NCBI GenBank assembly: GCA_018466975.1
Contig: CM031559.1
Coordinates: forward strand, 2,604,001 to 2,668,000
Length of the DNA: 64,000 nucleotides
Direction of reading: 5' to 3'
Origin: Sparassis latifolia
Taxonomy: Eukaryota; Basidiomycota; Agaricomycetes; Polyporales; Sparassidaceae
A model generated the notes under the pieces. That model worked only from the letters and a program-made list of their open reading frames with translations, made no database searches and was not told where the DNA came from. The position numbers and the translations under genes were made by a program. This document shows, one piece after another, positions 1 to 11,494 of the stretch. Numbering within the stretch: the first letter of the stretch is position 1; each line of letters begins with the position of its first letter.

Positions 1-1120
1 GTCGTCCGTTTAAAACGTGTACGTTCCTCTGTGCGTCCCACTCTGCCTGAGATGGGAGGAGATCGATGTATTGCTTGGGAAGAGCAGTCGGGTTGATAAA
101 GTTCAAATCCAGCGTGGATAAATTCTCCTGTGTGACCTACGTCTACACGTAGACTGCACACCGTCCTTAACTAAGTGGGTTCGTTCGTCGTCGGCTAACA
201 AGCCCGTAGAGTGTCTTCTGTCTTCAAACTGATACACCTATTTGCTGATTGCTCGAGTGATTACCTCAGCCTCCTCGGCCTATTGGTCTCTCGGACAGAC
301 CCCTCTCCGAAGATGAGTGATCAGTCTATCCCTTCAGCTACCTCGATTACAGAGTAATCTCAAACGGTGCTTTAGCAATCGAATCGGGTGTATCGTTCAG
401 TCTTCAAGGTTCGGTCCGGTCGGTAGTTCGTTGTTAGACTCTAGGAAGTCACAGAGAGTAATAAGATCTCGACCTAATGTTACGCGGCAGTGAAACACGA
501 GCGTCAAGTCGAGTTGTCACGAGACAAGGTCTTAGTCTAAGACACAAGTCCGTTCAAGTGACACTTCTGGCGATGTCCTCGCACTGAAGGTCGATCAGAG
601 TTCGTTCTTATGACTCGTAGTAGCTGTCTGCTACTAACGGTCGATTTCAGTCAAAGGCAAGTGAAAAGCTGGTTTAATGGTAACCAGGTCGAGATGGGGA
701 TCCAGCTCAACAAGGTCGTCTATTTATACAAAAGGTATCCGCAGTACTACGCAGTAATGCGGGATCGTTCATTGGCTAGATAAGGTGAAACAATATCTGG
801 GCAGGGTAACGGCGAGGAAGTAATATGTATGAGAAAGCTGAGTAAGGTCGTGAGAGATAATCAGTACTAATGGGGATAACGAGTCGTGTATCAGAACGAG
901 GTAAAGATGAGGCATACATGCACGTCTTGCATGTGCGATAAGAAGAAGGTCCGGAGTTGGATCCGGTGTAACCCCAGACTAGGGGTTCTAGACATCTGGG
1001 TAAAGAATCGGAGGTTGCGCTCCGATGAGTCACGTGTTGGATCACGTGGTCTGGTAACGTAAAGGGAACAAGGAAAAGAAAAAGAAAAGATGCGCCACAA
1101 GTGAGGAGCATTGTAACAAT
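1..1120. other. Left-end region with no recognised gene
   Basis: No open frame here resembles a known protein on either strand. The longest frame, on the minus strand at 776..1147, shows no domain and no splice-consistent partner, so I leave it out. I see no repeat or RNA gene. It probably holds upstream sequence of the F-box candidate exon that starts at 1121. Confidence 0.5.
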
Positions 1121-1224
1121 ATGAGCCCGAGCTCGAATTTTGCCCAAAGTCTCGAAAACATGTCTGCCATGAAGCTGGCAGAAGCCCTACTGGCGAACAT
1201 CCAGAAACAAGCAGGACATCTGAG
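1121..1224 (+). CDS. Candidate first exon of the F-box gene split by the LINE
   Basis: An ATG at 1121 opens a 34-codon frame rich in Leu, Ala, Met and Lys that ends at a good donor (GTATGT at 1225). This N-terminal style, a helical leader before the F-box, is common in basidiomycete F-box/LRR proteins. The frame that precedes the F-box at 8288 (LTELAALVSASS) would be a natural continuation. Two points count against a simple join. The visible intron up to the acceptor at 1258 would be only 34 bases. Joining exon 1 (phase 2) to the sequence at 8283 is off by one base. The link is inference and the exon could be spurious. Confidence 0.3.
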
Positions 1225-1256
1225 GTATGTCTCCTACCACATGACTAAACTCACGC

Positions 1257-1263
1257 AGCTCAC
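1257..1263 (+). repeat. Candidate 5' target-site duplication of the LINE
   Basis: The 7 bases AGCTCAC occur here and again at 8281..8287, at the outer edges of the retrotransposon. A LINE makes such a duplication on insertion. Seven bases can match by chance, so this rests on the fit with both element ends. Confidence 0.4.
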
Positions 1264-1307
1264 CCTCACCACCACCACCACCACCACTGTTGTTGCATTT
1301 AAAAACT

Positions 1308-1364
1308 CGCTACTCTTCGTCCTTAGTAACTCCCGCATCGCTACTCTTCATCCTTAGTAACTCC
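1308..1364 (+). repeat. Two-copy tandem repeat in the LINE 5' leader
   Basis: A 26-base block beginning CGCTACTCTTC and ending TTAGTAACTCC occurs at 1308..1333 and again at 1339..1364, a 31-base period with one mismatch. It follows a (CAC)n run at about 1268..1287. Repeated leader modules occur in LINE 5' ends and can hold the internal promoter; that role here is inference. Confidence 0.6.
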
Positions 1365-1418
1365 AGCAAATACTCTCTCGAACCGCCTGTCTCGGTCCCA
1401 CTATAGCCCCTATCCCTC

Positions 1419-4223
1419 ATGTCTTCGTTCTCGCTCCCTCCACCTTCTCGTCCCAATATCCCCTATTCTCGTGCAGGCTCTCCATCCCTGCAAACCGATT
1501 CAGATGACGCAGTCGTAACAGGTCTGGAATTGATTATAGCCGGACTGGACCACTCATCCGTGCAGTCCACACACACACAATTCTCCCAACTCGTGTCGGA
1601 CTTCAACAACACTAATCCCACTCAGCATCTTCCGCCCCTCCAAATTCACCCCGGTGACCCCCAAAATTCCATTGATTATGTCTTCATTTCCTTGCACCCC
1701 GATCTAACCCCTGAACTGCGACCTGACATACTCGAGCAGGTCCGCAAGGTGTTCGATGGCCGCAGTGGATTGCGCGCAGGTTGGAGAACCGGAAGTGGCG
1801 CAGATTGGTCGCGGCGTGTGATGTTCATCATGGACAGTGAACAGCATGCCCGCGCCATGCAGCCCAGGCTGGAAAAATGGATGAACGACCACGGTATGAC
1901 TTTTCAGGGGTGCTTCCTCAGCAAGCCTTCTGCTGGATCCTTCCGCATTACCTTCGATATACTTGATCCCGCTCATGTTGCTCAACTCCGTCAACAGCCT
2001 CCCATGTTTGACCGGCGCACCTACCCTGCCATCCAATCTCGGTTCATACCTCCTATCTACGGTCTGCAAGTGGCTGTTGCAGGCTGCGGAGAATTTCAAG
2101 GCATCGAAGGGTGCCTTAACACCTACATTCGCCGGCGTTATGGCAATGATGCTATCGCATACAGCAGGATGGTGCTGGAGGGCGAGGTCTACACTGTTGT
2201 CCTTAAAGACTGGGCAACGACTTCCCACCTGCTTTCAGATCCCTTCGAATTCTTCTCTGACACTTCCATACCTCGTTTTATCTCCATCTCTCAGCCTATC
2301 CTTCTCTATCTCCTCAACAGCGCCGGTGTTCCTCTCAATCCAGCATTCTTGTCTCGCTCCTCTCCCTTCACCTCTCCCGACCAGCGCAGTGTTCAGGCAC
2401 AAATTGATGCACTGCGCCAACAAGGGTTAGAGACTGTGCATACCTTCTCTGATGTGGTAAAGCAGCAGCACGCCATGATAATGGAGCTACACTCACAGGG
2501 CGATCACGTTATGTCAGCGGTTTCCATGGTAGCATCCTCTGTCTCTACCTCGGCCCAGCTTTCCTCTGTTGAGAATCAGCTGGGTCGCTTGCATGACCGT
2601 CGGGCGCAACTCGAGAATAAGCTCATTCTGGCACCCGAACCCAATGCACATCAGTATATACAGTCTTGCATCCACTCCATTGATGAGGAAACCCACGAGT
2701 TGAATGACCGAGCAGCCCACCTTCACCGAGGATTACAGGTGCTCACTTTGCACGTTGACACCACTCTCCGATTACTGCCAACCCCTGCTGCAGAACACTC
2801 TACCGCTCAGTCCTCATCCCAATCGTCATCTGGCCACCTACGCCCTGAAATCAATTCCGATGAGCAGCAGCGTTATCAACCGAGGCCTCGCATGACTCCA
2901 TCCCCACCTGGCCCTCAGCCTGACGGAATGCAGACAGAAACGGTAAGCCACGCAGCGTCCCCTCCTGAAAAACCTCGCTCTTTTCCTGACCTCGTTACAT
3001 TGTTCCCTAGTGAACGACAAACGCAGTGTACAGGGGAGCGAAGCAGGCAAAGTACGGAAGCACGTAGTGGATCCCTTCTTCACTCTTACACCCAGTTTAT
3101 GTCCTACTTAACTTCTTTCATGTCAATGGCTCGCTTTCCCTCTGCCTTTTCACCTACTCATTTGCTTCTTTTGATGTTTCTTATCTCTCTTCTCCTTCCT
3201 ATGGTACATGCCTCTAATACTTTTCAAGCTTATGCTATTAACACGAACGGGCTGGCTAATGTCTCTAAAACGGCCGCCATAGCTAATGCCATTACTTTAC
3301 GGCAGCCTCATGCGTGGATCATTAACGAAACCAAGTCACCTCAACCTCAAGCTTCTCGTATTCGTGTCAATAGATACAATACTTTTGAGGAACCAGGTCT
3401 TCCGCTGTCCACTGGACATTCCAGAAAGTGGGGGGTTATTCTTGGTATCAAATGCTCCATTCACGCACAGCGTATCCCAACTCCCTCACAACTTCGTGGT
3501 CGTGCAGTCATCCTCGATGCTATCATTCCCACCGTGGATGGGCATGGGTTCCCTCACCGAATCATCGGGCTGTATGCTCCGTGGGACCCTGGCGAAAATG
3601 AACAGCAACTTTCCTCCTTCTGGCCTGTCATATCGGAACTCTGCAGTCAGGTGTGGTACTCTTGGTGTGTTATAGGCGATTGCAATGCCTCTGTCTTAAT
3701 GACAGAGACACTTTCCTCTACTCCCTCTATCTCAGCCGCCCAGCGCCACTACACAGATTTCCTACATATGGCCCAGGCGATTGATCTATGGACTCTTCAA
3801 GGTGACGCGGATGCTAACACTAACTATACTTTCTCCAGCCATGTTGGCCGATCCATCATTGATCGTGTAGCCTATTCTACACAGGGAATCCTCACGGGAA
3901 CCATCGAAATTGCTGACACTTTTATCCCTGCTGCAGATCACCGAGCCATTTGGGCTTCTCTTATTCTAACCCCACCTCTTCCCCACGCAACTTCAGTGCG
4001 TTTTTGTGAACCCCCGCCATTCGATCAGCCAAAATGTTTCTACTACCCTCAGCAACATGAGAAGCACCGTTTTGCCACCTTTGCAAATGCAGTTGACTCC
4101 CTGGTTCAAAACGATTCTCTCCACTCCTCCCAAGTCACCGATGATACATCCTTCAACACTCGATATAATGCACTCACACTCATTTTCCAACGTGCAGCAG
4201 AAGAAGCCTTTGAACAGCTCTGA
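1419..4223 (+). pseudogene. LINE polyprotein part 1: N-terminal region and endonuclease
   Basis: This frame gives 934 residues. Residues 1 to about 575 show no recognised domain and contain a Gln/Ser/Pro-rich linker. A strongly hydrophobic stretch follows at about residues 578-598 (3150..3212). From about residue 602 comes the endonuclease/exonuclease/phosphatase fold, with the expected catalytic positions: Asn in AINTNGL, Glu in INETK, GDCNA, SIIDR and ADHRAI. This enzyme nicks target DNA to prime reverse transcription. The frame closes at TGA 4221..4223, but the same frame reads on into the reverse transcriptase. I read the stop as an inactivating nonsense change or, less likely, a leaky stop. 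Confidence 0.85.
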
Positions 4224-7200
4224 CAATCCCACTGTCCCATATCTAAACCTTCGAGCCCCTCTATACGACTGATTGTAACTGAGATCCGTCGTATTAATCG
4301 CCTCATTTTTGCAGCGCGTACCGATAACGTTTCCGCCCTGGCTTTGTGGGCACCTTGGGTCGCATCCTATATTCACGCCTTTTCTCCCATGCACTCTCAC
4401 CCCTCCTTTCTTGAATTCCTGATAGCCACTCGATGCACGCTGAATAAACTGCGTTATCGCGAAGAGCATAAAGAATTGCAACGGCAAGCAACCCAATCTG
4501 CGAAAGGTCAGATCAATGCTGTTCTTCTTGGCGGGTCATGCAAGAAGCTCTACCACTCCTCTTATGACTCCTTTGGCCCCCCGCTTGCCCTGGCATCTGA
4601 ACACGACCCTACTAACTTTATCACTGGCCCTGATGAGATTAAATCTCATACACGTGCTTATTTCACCACCCTGTTTGCACGGCAAGACCGCCCTCCTCTG
4701 CCAAAACCCTGGTTGACCACTCCTTCCGTTGTTCAAATCTGCACACAAACCAGCCATGACCCCTTCCACTGGCCGCAGCCCATGTCCCTGGATGATTTAC
4801 GATTACTACTTCGACGTGGCAAACCCCGGCCTGCACCTGGTCCAGATGGTTGGGAGAAATGGTGGGTTAAAGCCTTACATGATTTCTCTCTTCAGCTTGT
4901 TCTCGACCTTCTCAATTTCGAAATCTCCCACTCACATTTTCCGGATGCGGTCAAGCCCTGCACACTCTCCACCATTTACAAGTGTGGTCCTCGCACAGTG
5001 CTCTCCAATTACCGCGGAGTTTGCTGCAGTAACCTTCTCCTCAACACGCCCTTCGCCTGGCTCAACCTCCTCCTTGGACCTTATCTGGCTAAACACCACA
5101 TTCTCCCTCCCGGTCAGGTCGCCACTCAGCCAGGCATCCAAGGTTGTGATCTTACTTCATTTTTAGCTCAACTCGAGGCTAGGTCGAATCGCACGCATAC
5201 ACCGCTGTACATTCTTCGCCGGGATCAACAGAAAGGCTTTGATCATCTTGAGCCACAGGGTTTCTATGATGCCGTGACTGCTTATGGACTCCCCATCACC
5301 CTCATTCAATTCGACATCTCCGCCCAATCTGATGTGCCTTACCAGGTCAAGACAGCACACAGATTTACAGAGCCCCTCATAATTTCCGGCGTCACCAAGC
5401 AAGGGGGCCCAATCTCCCCGATGAAGTCCACTCTTACGACAAGTCTCAGTAATCACTGGCTTAAAGACATTTTTGCACAACACGGAGATGGTCTCCTCAT
5501 TGCCTCTCTTCAACAGCTTGCTCACCGGCCTCATCTTCCGGACGATCATTTAACGCTCCCAGTAAACATGGTGGAGGCGATGGATGACTCTGCGATTATC
5601 ACCACTACTCAGGGATCCCTTGAACGTTCCTGCCTCTTCATGGAGCACTTTCAAGCAGCCTACAGTTGGTTTACTAATTGGGTTAAGTCTCTTCTCATTC
5701 TGCTTAATATTTTGAATGCTCCCCCATTGATGCGTATGCCCTCTATCTCTCCGGATGATCCCACCTCTAGCACTCTCATCTGGCATGACGTGCGGGTGAC
5801 CACTTCCCATATTGAATTCCTTCGTGTCTCTATTAACAATCTGCAGCAGCAGTTTGAGAAGCTCCGCGATATTATCTTATCCTTCGATTTGCCTAACCTC
5901 TCCCTTCACCTTCCGCTTACGGTGCTCCGCCGCATTTTTGCCCAATGCCTTATTTCCTGCCTATGTCCTCATCTCGCTTTCCAGCCTATTTCCCGTTCAC
6001 ATGCAATGGAACTCGACCATCTTCTTGCCCTTCGAGTTCACCAATATTTTTCGTTTCCCTTTCGCTTTAACACAATCCTTCTTTCTCTCCCAATTCAGCA
6101 TTACGGCTTTGACTTTCCCTCTATAACTCGACTCAATGATTGTGCCGCGGTATCCGGGCTTTTGCGTGATCTCAACCACCACAACCTAGCCTTCCATAAT
6201 ATGGCCCATATCATGCTCGCCGATTGGACCTGCTCCATCAATCACTGTGTCTTTCCTCTTCACCCCATCTCCCAGCAATCCTATGCACGCCAGACACACC
6301 ACCTTCCTCCATCTTGGATTACTGCACATACAGTATTATCTACCCTCCGTCTCTCCATCCGTCAAACCGATCTCTCTTACTTATTTTTTGGGGATGTTTC
6401 TCTGCGTCACCTTCTTCGGTCATTACCACCTCTCCCTGATCACCCCATGCCTTCCCCGCAGATGATTACTAACCTTGAGCATGCAGGTTTTACTCATCTT
6501 CACCACCTTGCGACTTGGTTCCCATCCAACGACCCTCTCGCACCGCCTTCATGGTCTCTTCACCCTACTGCAAGCATATCCAACATGCTACACTTCACCG
6601 CAGCAGCTTCTGACTGGCCCGCCGTTAGCGGCTGGCTCCAGTCTCTCTCACTACCATACCTCGTTGCCGGCCAAGGAAGTTCTGGTGCTGTTTCCCGCAG
6701 CACCCATGATAGCAATGGAAGTACTGGTGACCTTAGCGTCACTCGTGATTGGACACTAGCATTGCCTCGTGATCTGCGTCGAACCCTCGCAGAGCAAGTT
6801 ATCCTCACTCTCCTTCACTCCTCTCATCTTCCTCTATTCCCTTCCACCTCGCTGACTTGCGCCTCCGATGGCTCCATGACACCTGCAGCTGCTCTTTTTC
6901 GTCAATTCCGATCGGTAACATTCGCTGTCTCCACCCCAACTGCTTCTCTCGCCTGTTCCCTCTCCTCCTTTGGTCTCTCCGCATCCATTCTTCACGCCGA
7001 AGTCTATGGAATAGTTGTTTCCTCCCTTTCTGCCTGTTCCGCTCCGTCTCCCTCTCCACCTTCTTCCCTCCTCCCCTTATATACAGATCATCTCAATTCT
7101 GTACACCTCATCAATGACTCCATATCAACATCCTCTCCCCCCCCCTCTTATCAGTGGTCCCGGCTCCCTGCGCGTTCTCTCTATCGGTGGATACAACTCA

Positions 7201-7313
7201 TCCTCACCTCTCCCACTTATCACCCCGTTCAAGTCAACTACACACCTGCACACACCTCCTCTGACTCTCTTCCATCACGTTTGAATGCCTTTGTTGATCA
7301 GATCGCTTCTTAA
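4224..7313 (+). pseudogene. LINE polyprotein part 2: reverse transcriptase and RNase H
   Basis: The frame continues directly from the TGA, with no shift. Reverse transcriptase signatures are PRPAPGPDGW near 4840, the motif A aspartate in RRDQQKGFD near 5220, motif B GVTKQGGPISP near 5400, and the motif C pair in EAMDDSAII near 5580, where the usual YADD reads AMDD. RNase H follows: CASDGS near 6860, HAEVYGI near 7000, LYTDHLNS near 7085 and a final H/D region ending VDQIAS. All acidic catalytic positions are present. The part ends at TAA 7311..7313, again in frame with the next segment. Together these enzymes copy the element RNA at the nicked target. Confidence 0.88.
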
Positions 7314-8021
7314 TCTCACCAGCTTCCTTTACCTACACCTCCCATTCCTACCTTTACCATGGATGACTACGTTCTTTTCTCCTCCTCCGATGGCTATATT
7401 GAATCTGACCCATCTACTTATCTATCCCACACCCTCGTCGCTGCTGTGGTCGATGACCGCTCATTCACTCCCTTGCGCACGCTTGCCTTGCCTTTCTACA
7501 ATGACTTCCCACCACCAGACTACCCGTACACTCATGCATCATCCACTTATTCCGCTCTAGTGCAGCTCTATGCACGCTGCGGACAATTGGATACAGCATA
7601 CACATGCTTTGCGCGATTTGGCGACTCGTCATTGTGGTGCCAATTCGGTTGCTATACGCTCGAGACACCCCATCATCTCTTCGTGGAATGCCCAATGTTT
7701 GCACCCCTGCAAGAAAATGCCCATTGCGATGTCATAATGGAGTCGTCCAAGCTCTTACTCGGAGCTGAAACCACACCCTCACTCATGGAGGACATCCTAC
7801 TCGTCGCGCGTTCACTGTTTATCGACAGTGATGTCTGGCCATTGTACACCTCGCACTATTTCTTGGGCATACTACCCCCCACTCCCACTCAGGGTGCTCC
7901 TGCCACGTCCACGCACCGACGCCTGTGTGTCTGCCTCATGCAAACTTGGCACACTACTGGCATTTGGCTAGCCGGCTGTATTTGGGGAGAATATAAGTGG
8001 CGCACTCACCCCCACACATGA
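7314..8021 (+). pseudogene. LINE polyprotein part 3: C-terminal zinc-knuckle-like segment
   Basis: Same frame as the two upstream parts. The conserved start reads MDDYVLFSS from 7359. A Cys/His cluster follows, with two cysteines in WCQFGC, a histidine pair in TPHHLF and a final Cys in VECPMF, which fits the CCHC-type nucleic-acid-binding motif at the C terminus of many LINE proteins. It then runs through a hydrophobic, Trp-rich tail to TGA at 8019..8021. Because only one stop separates it from RNase H, it belongs to the same ancestral polyprotein. Confidence 0.75.
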
Positions 8022-8280
8022 CGTACCTTCTCTCCTCCTCAGCTATCCCTTCCACTACATCTTGCTCACCTTCTCCCTTCTTCCTAAATCCCATCCCATG
8101 TTTCTCCGTATTTACATCCTTTTCGTTGTGGCTGACGAGGTGCCTCTTATGTACCTGAGCTAGTCATATAGCGTAGTCAGCTAATATTACTCGTTTCCTC
8201 GTTTCCTCTTTCAAGTCTAAATTCGGTATGTAATCCTGTATGCAATAACGTAGTCCAACATCAACCTGAAGCTACTCAGT
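8022..8280 (+). other. LINE 3' untranslated region
   Basis: Pyrimidine-rich, non-coding sequence between the polyprotein stop and the candidate 3' target duplication. I see no poly-A tail or simple repeat at the end. Confidence 0.55.
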
Positions 8281-8287
8281 AGCTCAC
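8281..8287 (+). repeat. Candidate 3' target-site duplication of the LINE
   Basis: Second copy of AGCTCAC (see 1257..1263). It lies directly before the open frame that leads into the F-box. Confidence 0.4.
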
Positions 8288-9881
8288 AGAGCTGGCTGCA
8301 CTTGTTAGCGCTTCTAGCACAGTCGTCAGCAGGTTTCTCAATTGGCAGTCCCCCGTCAATAGGCTACCACCAGACGTCCTCAGCATGATTTTCCAGTTCA
8401 TCCCCGACCTGCCTTACACAGAACTGGACTATGTCCTATGGGGCGATAATGGGTCCCCTCCATGGCTACCCTACTACGTGAACGTGGGTCCTTGTGTCCA
8501 ACTGACGCATGTGTGCCATTACTGGCGTCACCTCACACTGAACTTGCCTACGCTTTGGGCGAATGTCGTCGACTCCGAACGTAGCGACGTGCCTATAAGC
8601 ATCGTGTTGCAATGCTCCCAGGCTGTACCTCTAAACATCTGTCTGCTTGGTCGCCCTTCACCTGGCATGTTGTCATTCCTGTCATACGGAGGCACTGAAC
8701 GTGTCCGGTCGGTGTGGTGGGAGGGTGACAGTAGCAGGGAATGTCCGATATATCTCAACTTCCCCACTCCAAAGCTGGAGTCTGTCTCATTGATGGGTGA
8801 AGTGACCGAGCAGGACCGACACGTGAGGGTGTCTTCCATCTTCAAGGGACATACGCCGCGCATACAGCAGTTATTCCTAACGTCCATGTCCTGACTGCCA
8901 TCGAATAATATGCCTTCTCTCACTCATCTCAACCTCTCAGGGTATGCCTGCTCTGGCCTTTCCTCAAAAATTCTATCCTTACTTGAGAGGACACCCAATC
9001 TTGTCAACCTCGGGCTCTCCAATATTCGTGACTCTTCCATCCTCCCAGAATCCCGTGTCATTTCGCTCCCAAGGTTGCAGAGGTTCAGCTATCGACCAGG
9101 AGATGGCGCTACAGGCCTTGGATCAATCCTTCCGCACCTCGCCCTCGTGGATGACACGGCATTGTGCATGCAGGTTGCTGCCCCAGAAGAGCTAGCAAGG
9201 CCCGTGGGGCTTTCTCATTTACCCGTGGTGAAGACTGTTGTCAGGGCCTGCATCGTGCAGGACGTGTATGTATGCAACTTTATGGCTGTGGGGCCCGCCT
9301 CCGGCTTCGACATCTGCATCTACACTGCAGACTCTGAAGACTTTGATGTGATGCTCAAGCTCGCATTGGAGGAGCTGCCTCTGGTGCAGATTAAGGAATT
9401 GTGGGTAGTCGAGAACCCCGTCTGCTGTGAGATGACACCGAGCGGACGGGACAGCTTCAGGTCGGTGTTGCATAGCATGCCGGATCTTGAGAACCTAGTG
9501 GTTATGGAGGAGAGCCTCGATAACCTAGTCGATGCCCTCCTGGCATCTCCAGATCCGTTGCAGCCACCGCTCTCGTGCAAGAACATGATGGTCCACATTA
9601 TCATGGAATGTTCAGGGGTGGATCCATCGACCGTTTCAAGCCTCATAGGGCAGCTCAAAGAGGTCGATGTCGCACACATAATCATCAGGTATCACAAAAC
9701 CTACACTGGACCTCGGTTCGACAATGCCCCTTCCTTGTTGCGAGGGTTCGAGTCGGTCGAGTCGAGATACCACAACACACTGCCTCTCATGGAAATGCCG
9801 CCCATGTGCACTACCTACTTGCATTTCTACTGGCCGTCATGGTTGGAGTCGTGGCCGCGACAGCTCGATCAGTCTGAATAA
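8288..9881 (+). pseudogene. F-box/LRR protein with one in-frame TGA
   Basis: The frame opens upstream of 8385 with a helical leader, then the F-box core RLPPDVLSMIFQFI at about 8360..8402. The usual basidiomycete follow-on is there (LTHVCHYWRHLTLNLPTLW), and then leucine-rich repeats such as LTHLNLSG and LVNLGLSN. It ends at TAA 9879..9881. F-box proteins recruit substrates to SCF ubiquitin ligases. A single TGA at 8892..8894 interrupts the frame, with no shift; the continuation reads LPSNNMPSLTHLNL. Family members usually have Trp-Pro at this point, so TGG to TGA is the simplest explanation. The N-terminal exon may lie beyond the LINE at 1121. No promoter is recognisable directly upstream, which supports a broken gene. 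Confidence 0.75.
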
Positions 9882-10489
9882 GGTGTGTACATTGCTACTG
9901 TACTGCTTGTTGTCTCATAATATGGTCTCAGCAAACATTCTCACATACCCCACAATTCATGATTGGATAGGGTGCAGGCAAGTTGTTTAGGCTGTGTACA
10001 AATCCCGGCGAAGGGTGTCAGAGGCCGACATCACAAGCATTGGTTCACCTGTGAGATGCGGAACGACCATGATCGGTGTTGCCTGATACTTGTCGGAGTA
10101 CGACCTGATGTTTTACAAAACCTACTGTATCGAAGTGCAGATTGTGAATCGCATCTTACCCCTCCTGCAAGTAAATCCAGGATGTGGGCATACAGGGCAA
10201 ACATCCGCTACTGTTCCAGCCTCGTCAAATCCAACATAACAAATCCGCGCCCCCGAACTTACAAGAAGTTCTGCAATTGGATAGACTGGCTGCTCTGGGT
10301 TCTGCACCAACAACAGTAAGATTAAGCCTGCTATGTGTACATTCAAAAATCCTAATAAAAGGACTGAAAAAACATCTCTGCATGGTTAGGAGACAAACAA
10401 TACAAAACTTCGACATCTATGCAACTTCCGCCATCGTAGGCAGTAATCCGCAATAGGGTCCAACAGAAGCGGTCACGCTGACACACAAC
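9882..10489. other. Intergenic stretch, nothing recognised
   Basis: Lies between two F-box loci on opposite strands. Overlapping short frames at 9963..10456 lack any recognisable motif. An AATAAA-like stretch near 10350 could serve either gene's 3' end. Confidence 0.5.
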
Positions 10490-11494
10490 TCACGCGCGCC
10501 CAGTGTCAAGTAGTCTGCGCTTCACAAGGCGCCCTCGAGCTTCCGGGAGTTCTTCCACCTCAGGCAAACTTGCCTCAGTACGACGCGTAATGCAGAACAT
10601 GACACAGCAGCACTCAGGTTCCTCAAAGGCAACCCACACCAGAGTCGCAATGTTGGCAGCAACCTCTCGAGCCCACTCCCGATAACAAACACCGTGACCC
10701 ACCAATGCATAGGAAAAGTATACTATGCCGATGAGCAGCAGATGTCGGAGGCGCATATGCTCAGTCTTCGGTGAACGGTTGTAGCAGCTGATCAAGGGAC
10801 AGACCGTGTGGTATAGCGAGGTTGCGAAATCTAATTTCTCTTGGCCGGCTGGCCATCTTCGACAGTAGCTGGTGTGTCTTGGGTCCAGCTGATGACCATG
10901 TGAGGTACTGAAGCGCAGGTGGGACCCGCAGCACACATGCAAGGACCGAATACAACTCTAGGAACTCATCAACGTAGTTGATGGATAGCGATTCAAGATG
11001 TGTAGCACGACGAATGACTTCCGACAGATAGAATGTTGTGGCTCCAGTGAGATAGGATGTAGGCATCATTTCCAGTCTTCTGAGATGCATGATACATCTC
11101 GAGGGGTCTCCGAGCATGTAGCTGCAATACTTGGAGAGCCGGTCTGTGTTCCACGGGTTCCTATTGAGACTGAGAACCGCCACCGGGGAGGGGCGCCAAT
11201 ACCGTGAATCGAGCGTGAATGCGGGCAAAGTGTTTGGCGCAGGGCAGTGTGAATCCGGCCAGATGCGGCTGTGATTTCAAGCTCCGACTCACGACACTTT
11301 GCCTGAGACCTGAGAGCAGCCACGGGAGCGCAAGCGCTGTATGTCGTCTGACAAGTCATCATGAGAGGGAAGACCTTCTGAGGTTCAACAAAGGATACTA
11401 TCTCTTTGATCACATCATAGTTCAGAACATTCCGGTGCAGCTTGCTGGTTGCTTCACTGGATGCAATTTCCAATAAGTTGGGAAGACTATGCAA
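10490..11494 (-). pseudogene. F-box protein, damaged or with atypical splicing
   Basis: Reading right to left, an ATG at 11494 begins a short leader followed by an F-box-like core (HRNVLNYDVIKEIVSFVEP, then MMTCQTTYSACAPV). The family-typical segment then appears in another frame (SKYCSYMLGDPSRC, LRRLEMM, YLSEVIRRATHLESL) down to about 10761. A third frame carries the C-terminal part (EWAREVAANIATLVWVAF) to 10490. The first frame change could be a 41-base intron (donor after GCTGCTCTCAG). The second, near 10780..10800, has no good splice sites and looks like a one-base shift. I call it a probable pseudogene. Its likely role when intact is an SCF substrate receptor. Confidence 0.6.

Larger units (their letters stand above)
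1264..8280 (+). mobile_element. Non-LTR retrotransposon (LINE with RNase H), about 7.0 kb
   Basis: The element holds, in order, a long N-terminal region, an apurinic-type endonuclease, a reverse transcriptase, an RNase H domain and a C-terminal zinc-knuckle-like segment, all in one reading frame (1419..8021). I see no long terminal repeats, and the 3' end carries no obvious poly-A tract. This layout matches fungal LINEs of the Tad/I-like group; the clade is my inference. The edges are set by the candidate 7-base target duplications at 1257..1263 and 8281..8287. The frame is interrupted only by TGA at 4221..4223 and TAA at 7311..7313, so the copy looks young but probably not autonomous. Confidence 0.85.

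Noticed and set aside
4221..8894. Reassignment of TGA to tryptophan (mitochondrial-type code) to explain the in-frame stops
   Set aside because: Several well-supported genes in the window end in TGA at the expected place (threonine-rich protein C, the HabA-like protein, the 170-residue protein), so TGA is a stop in this genome.
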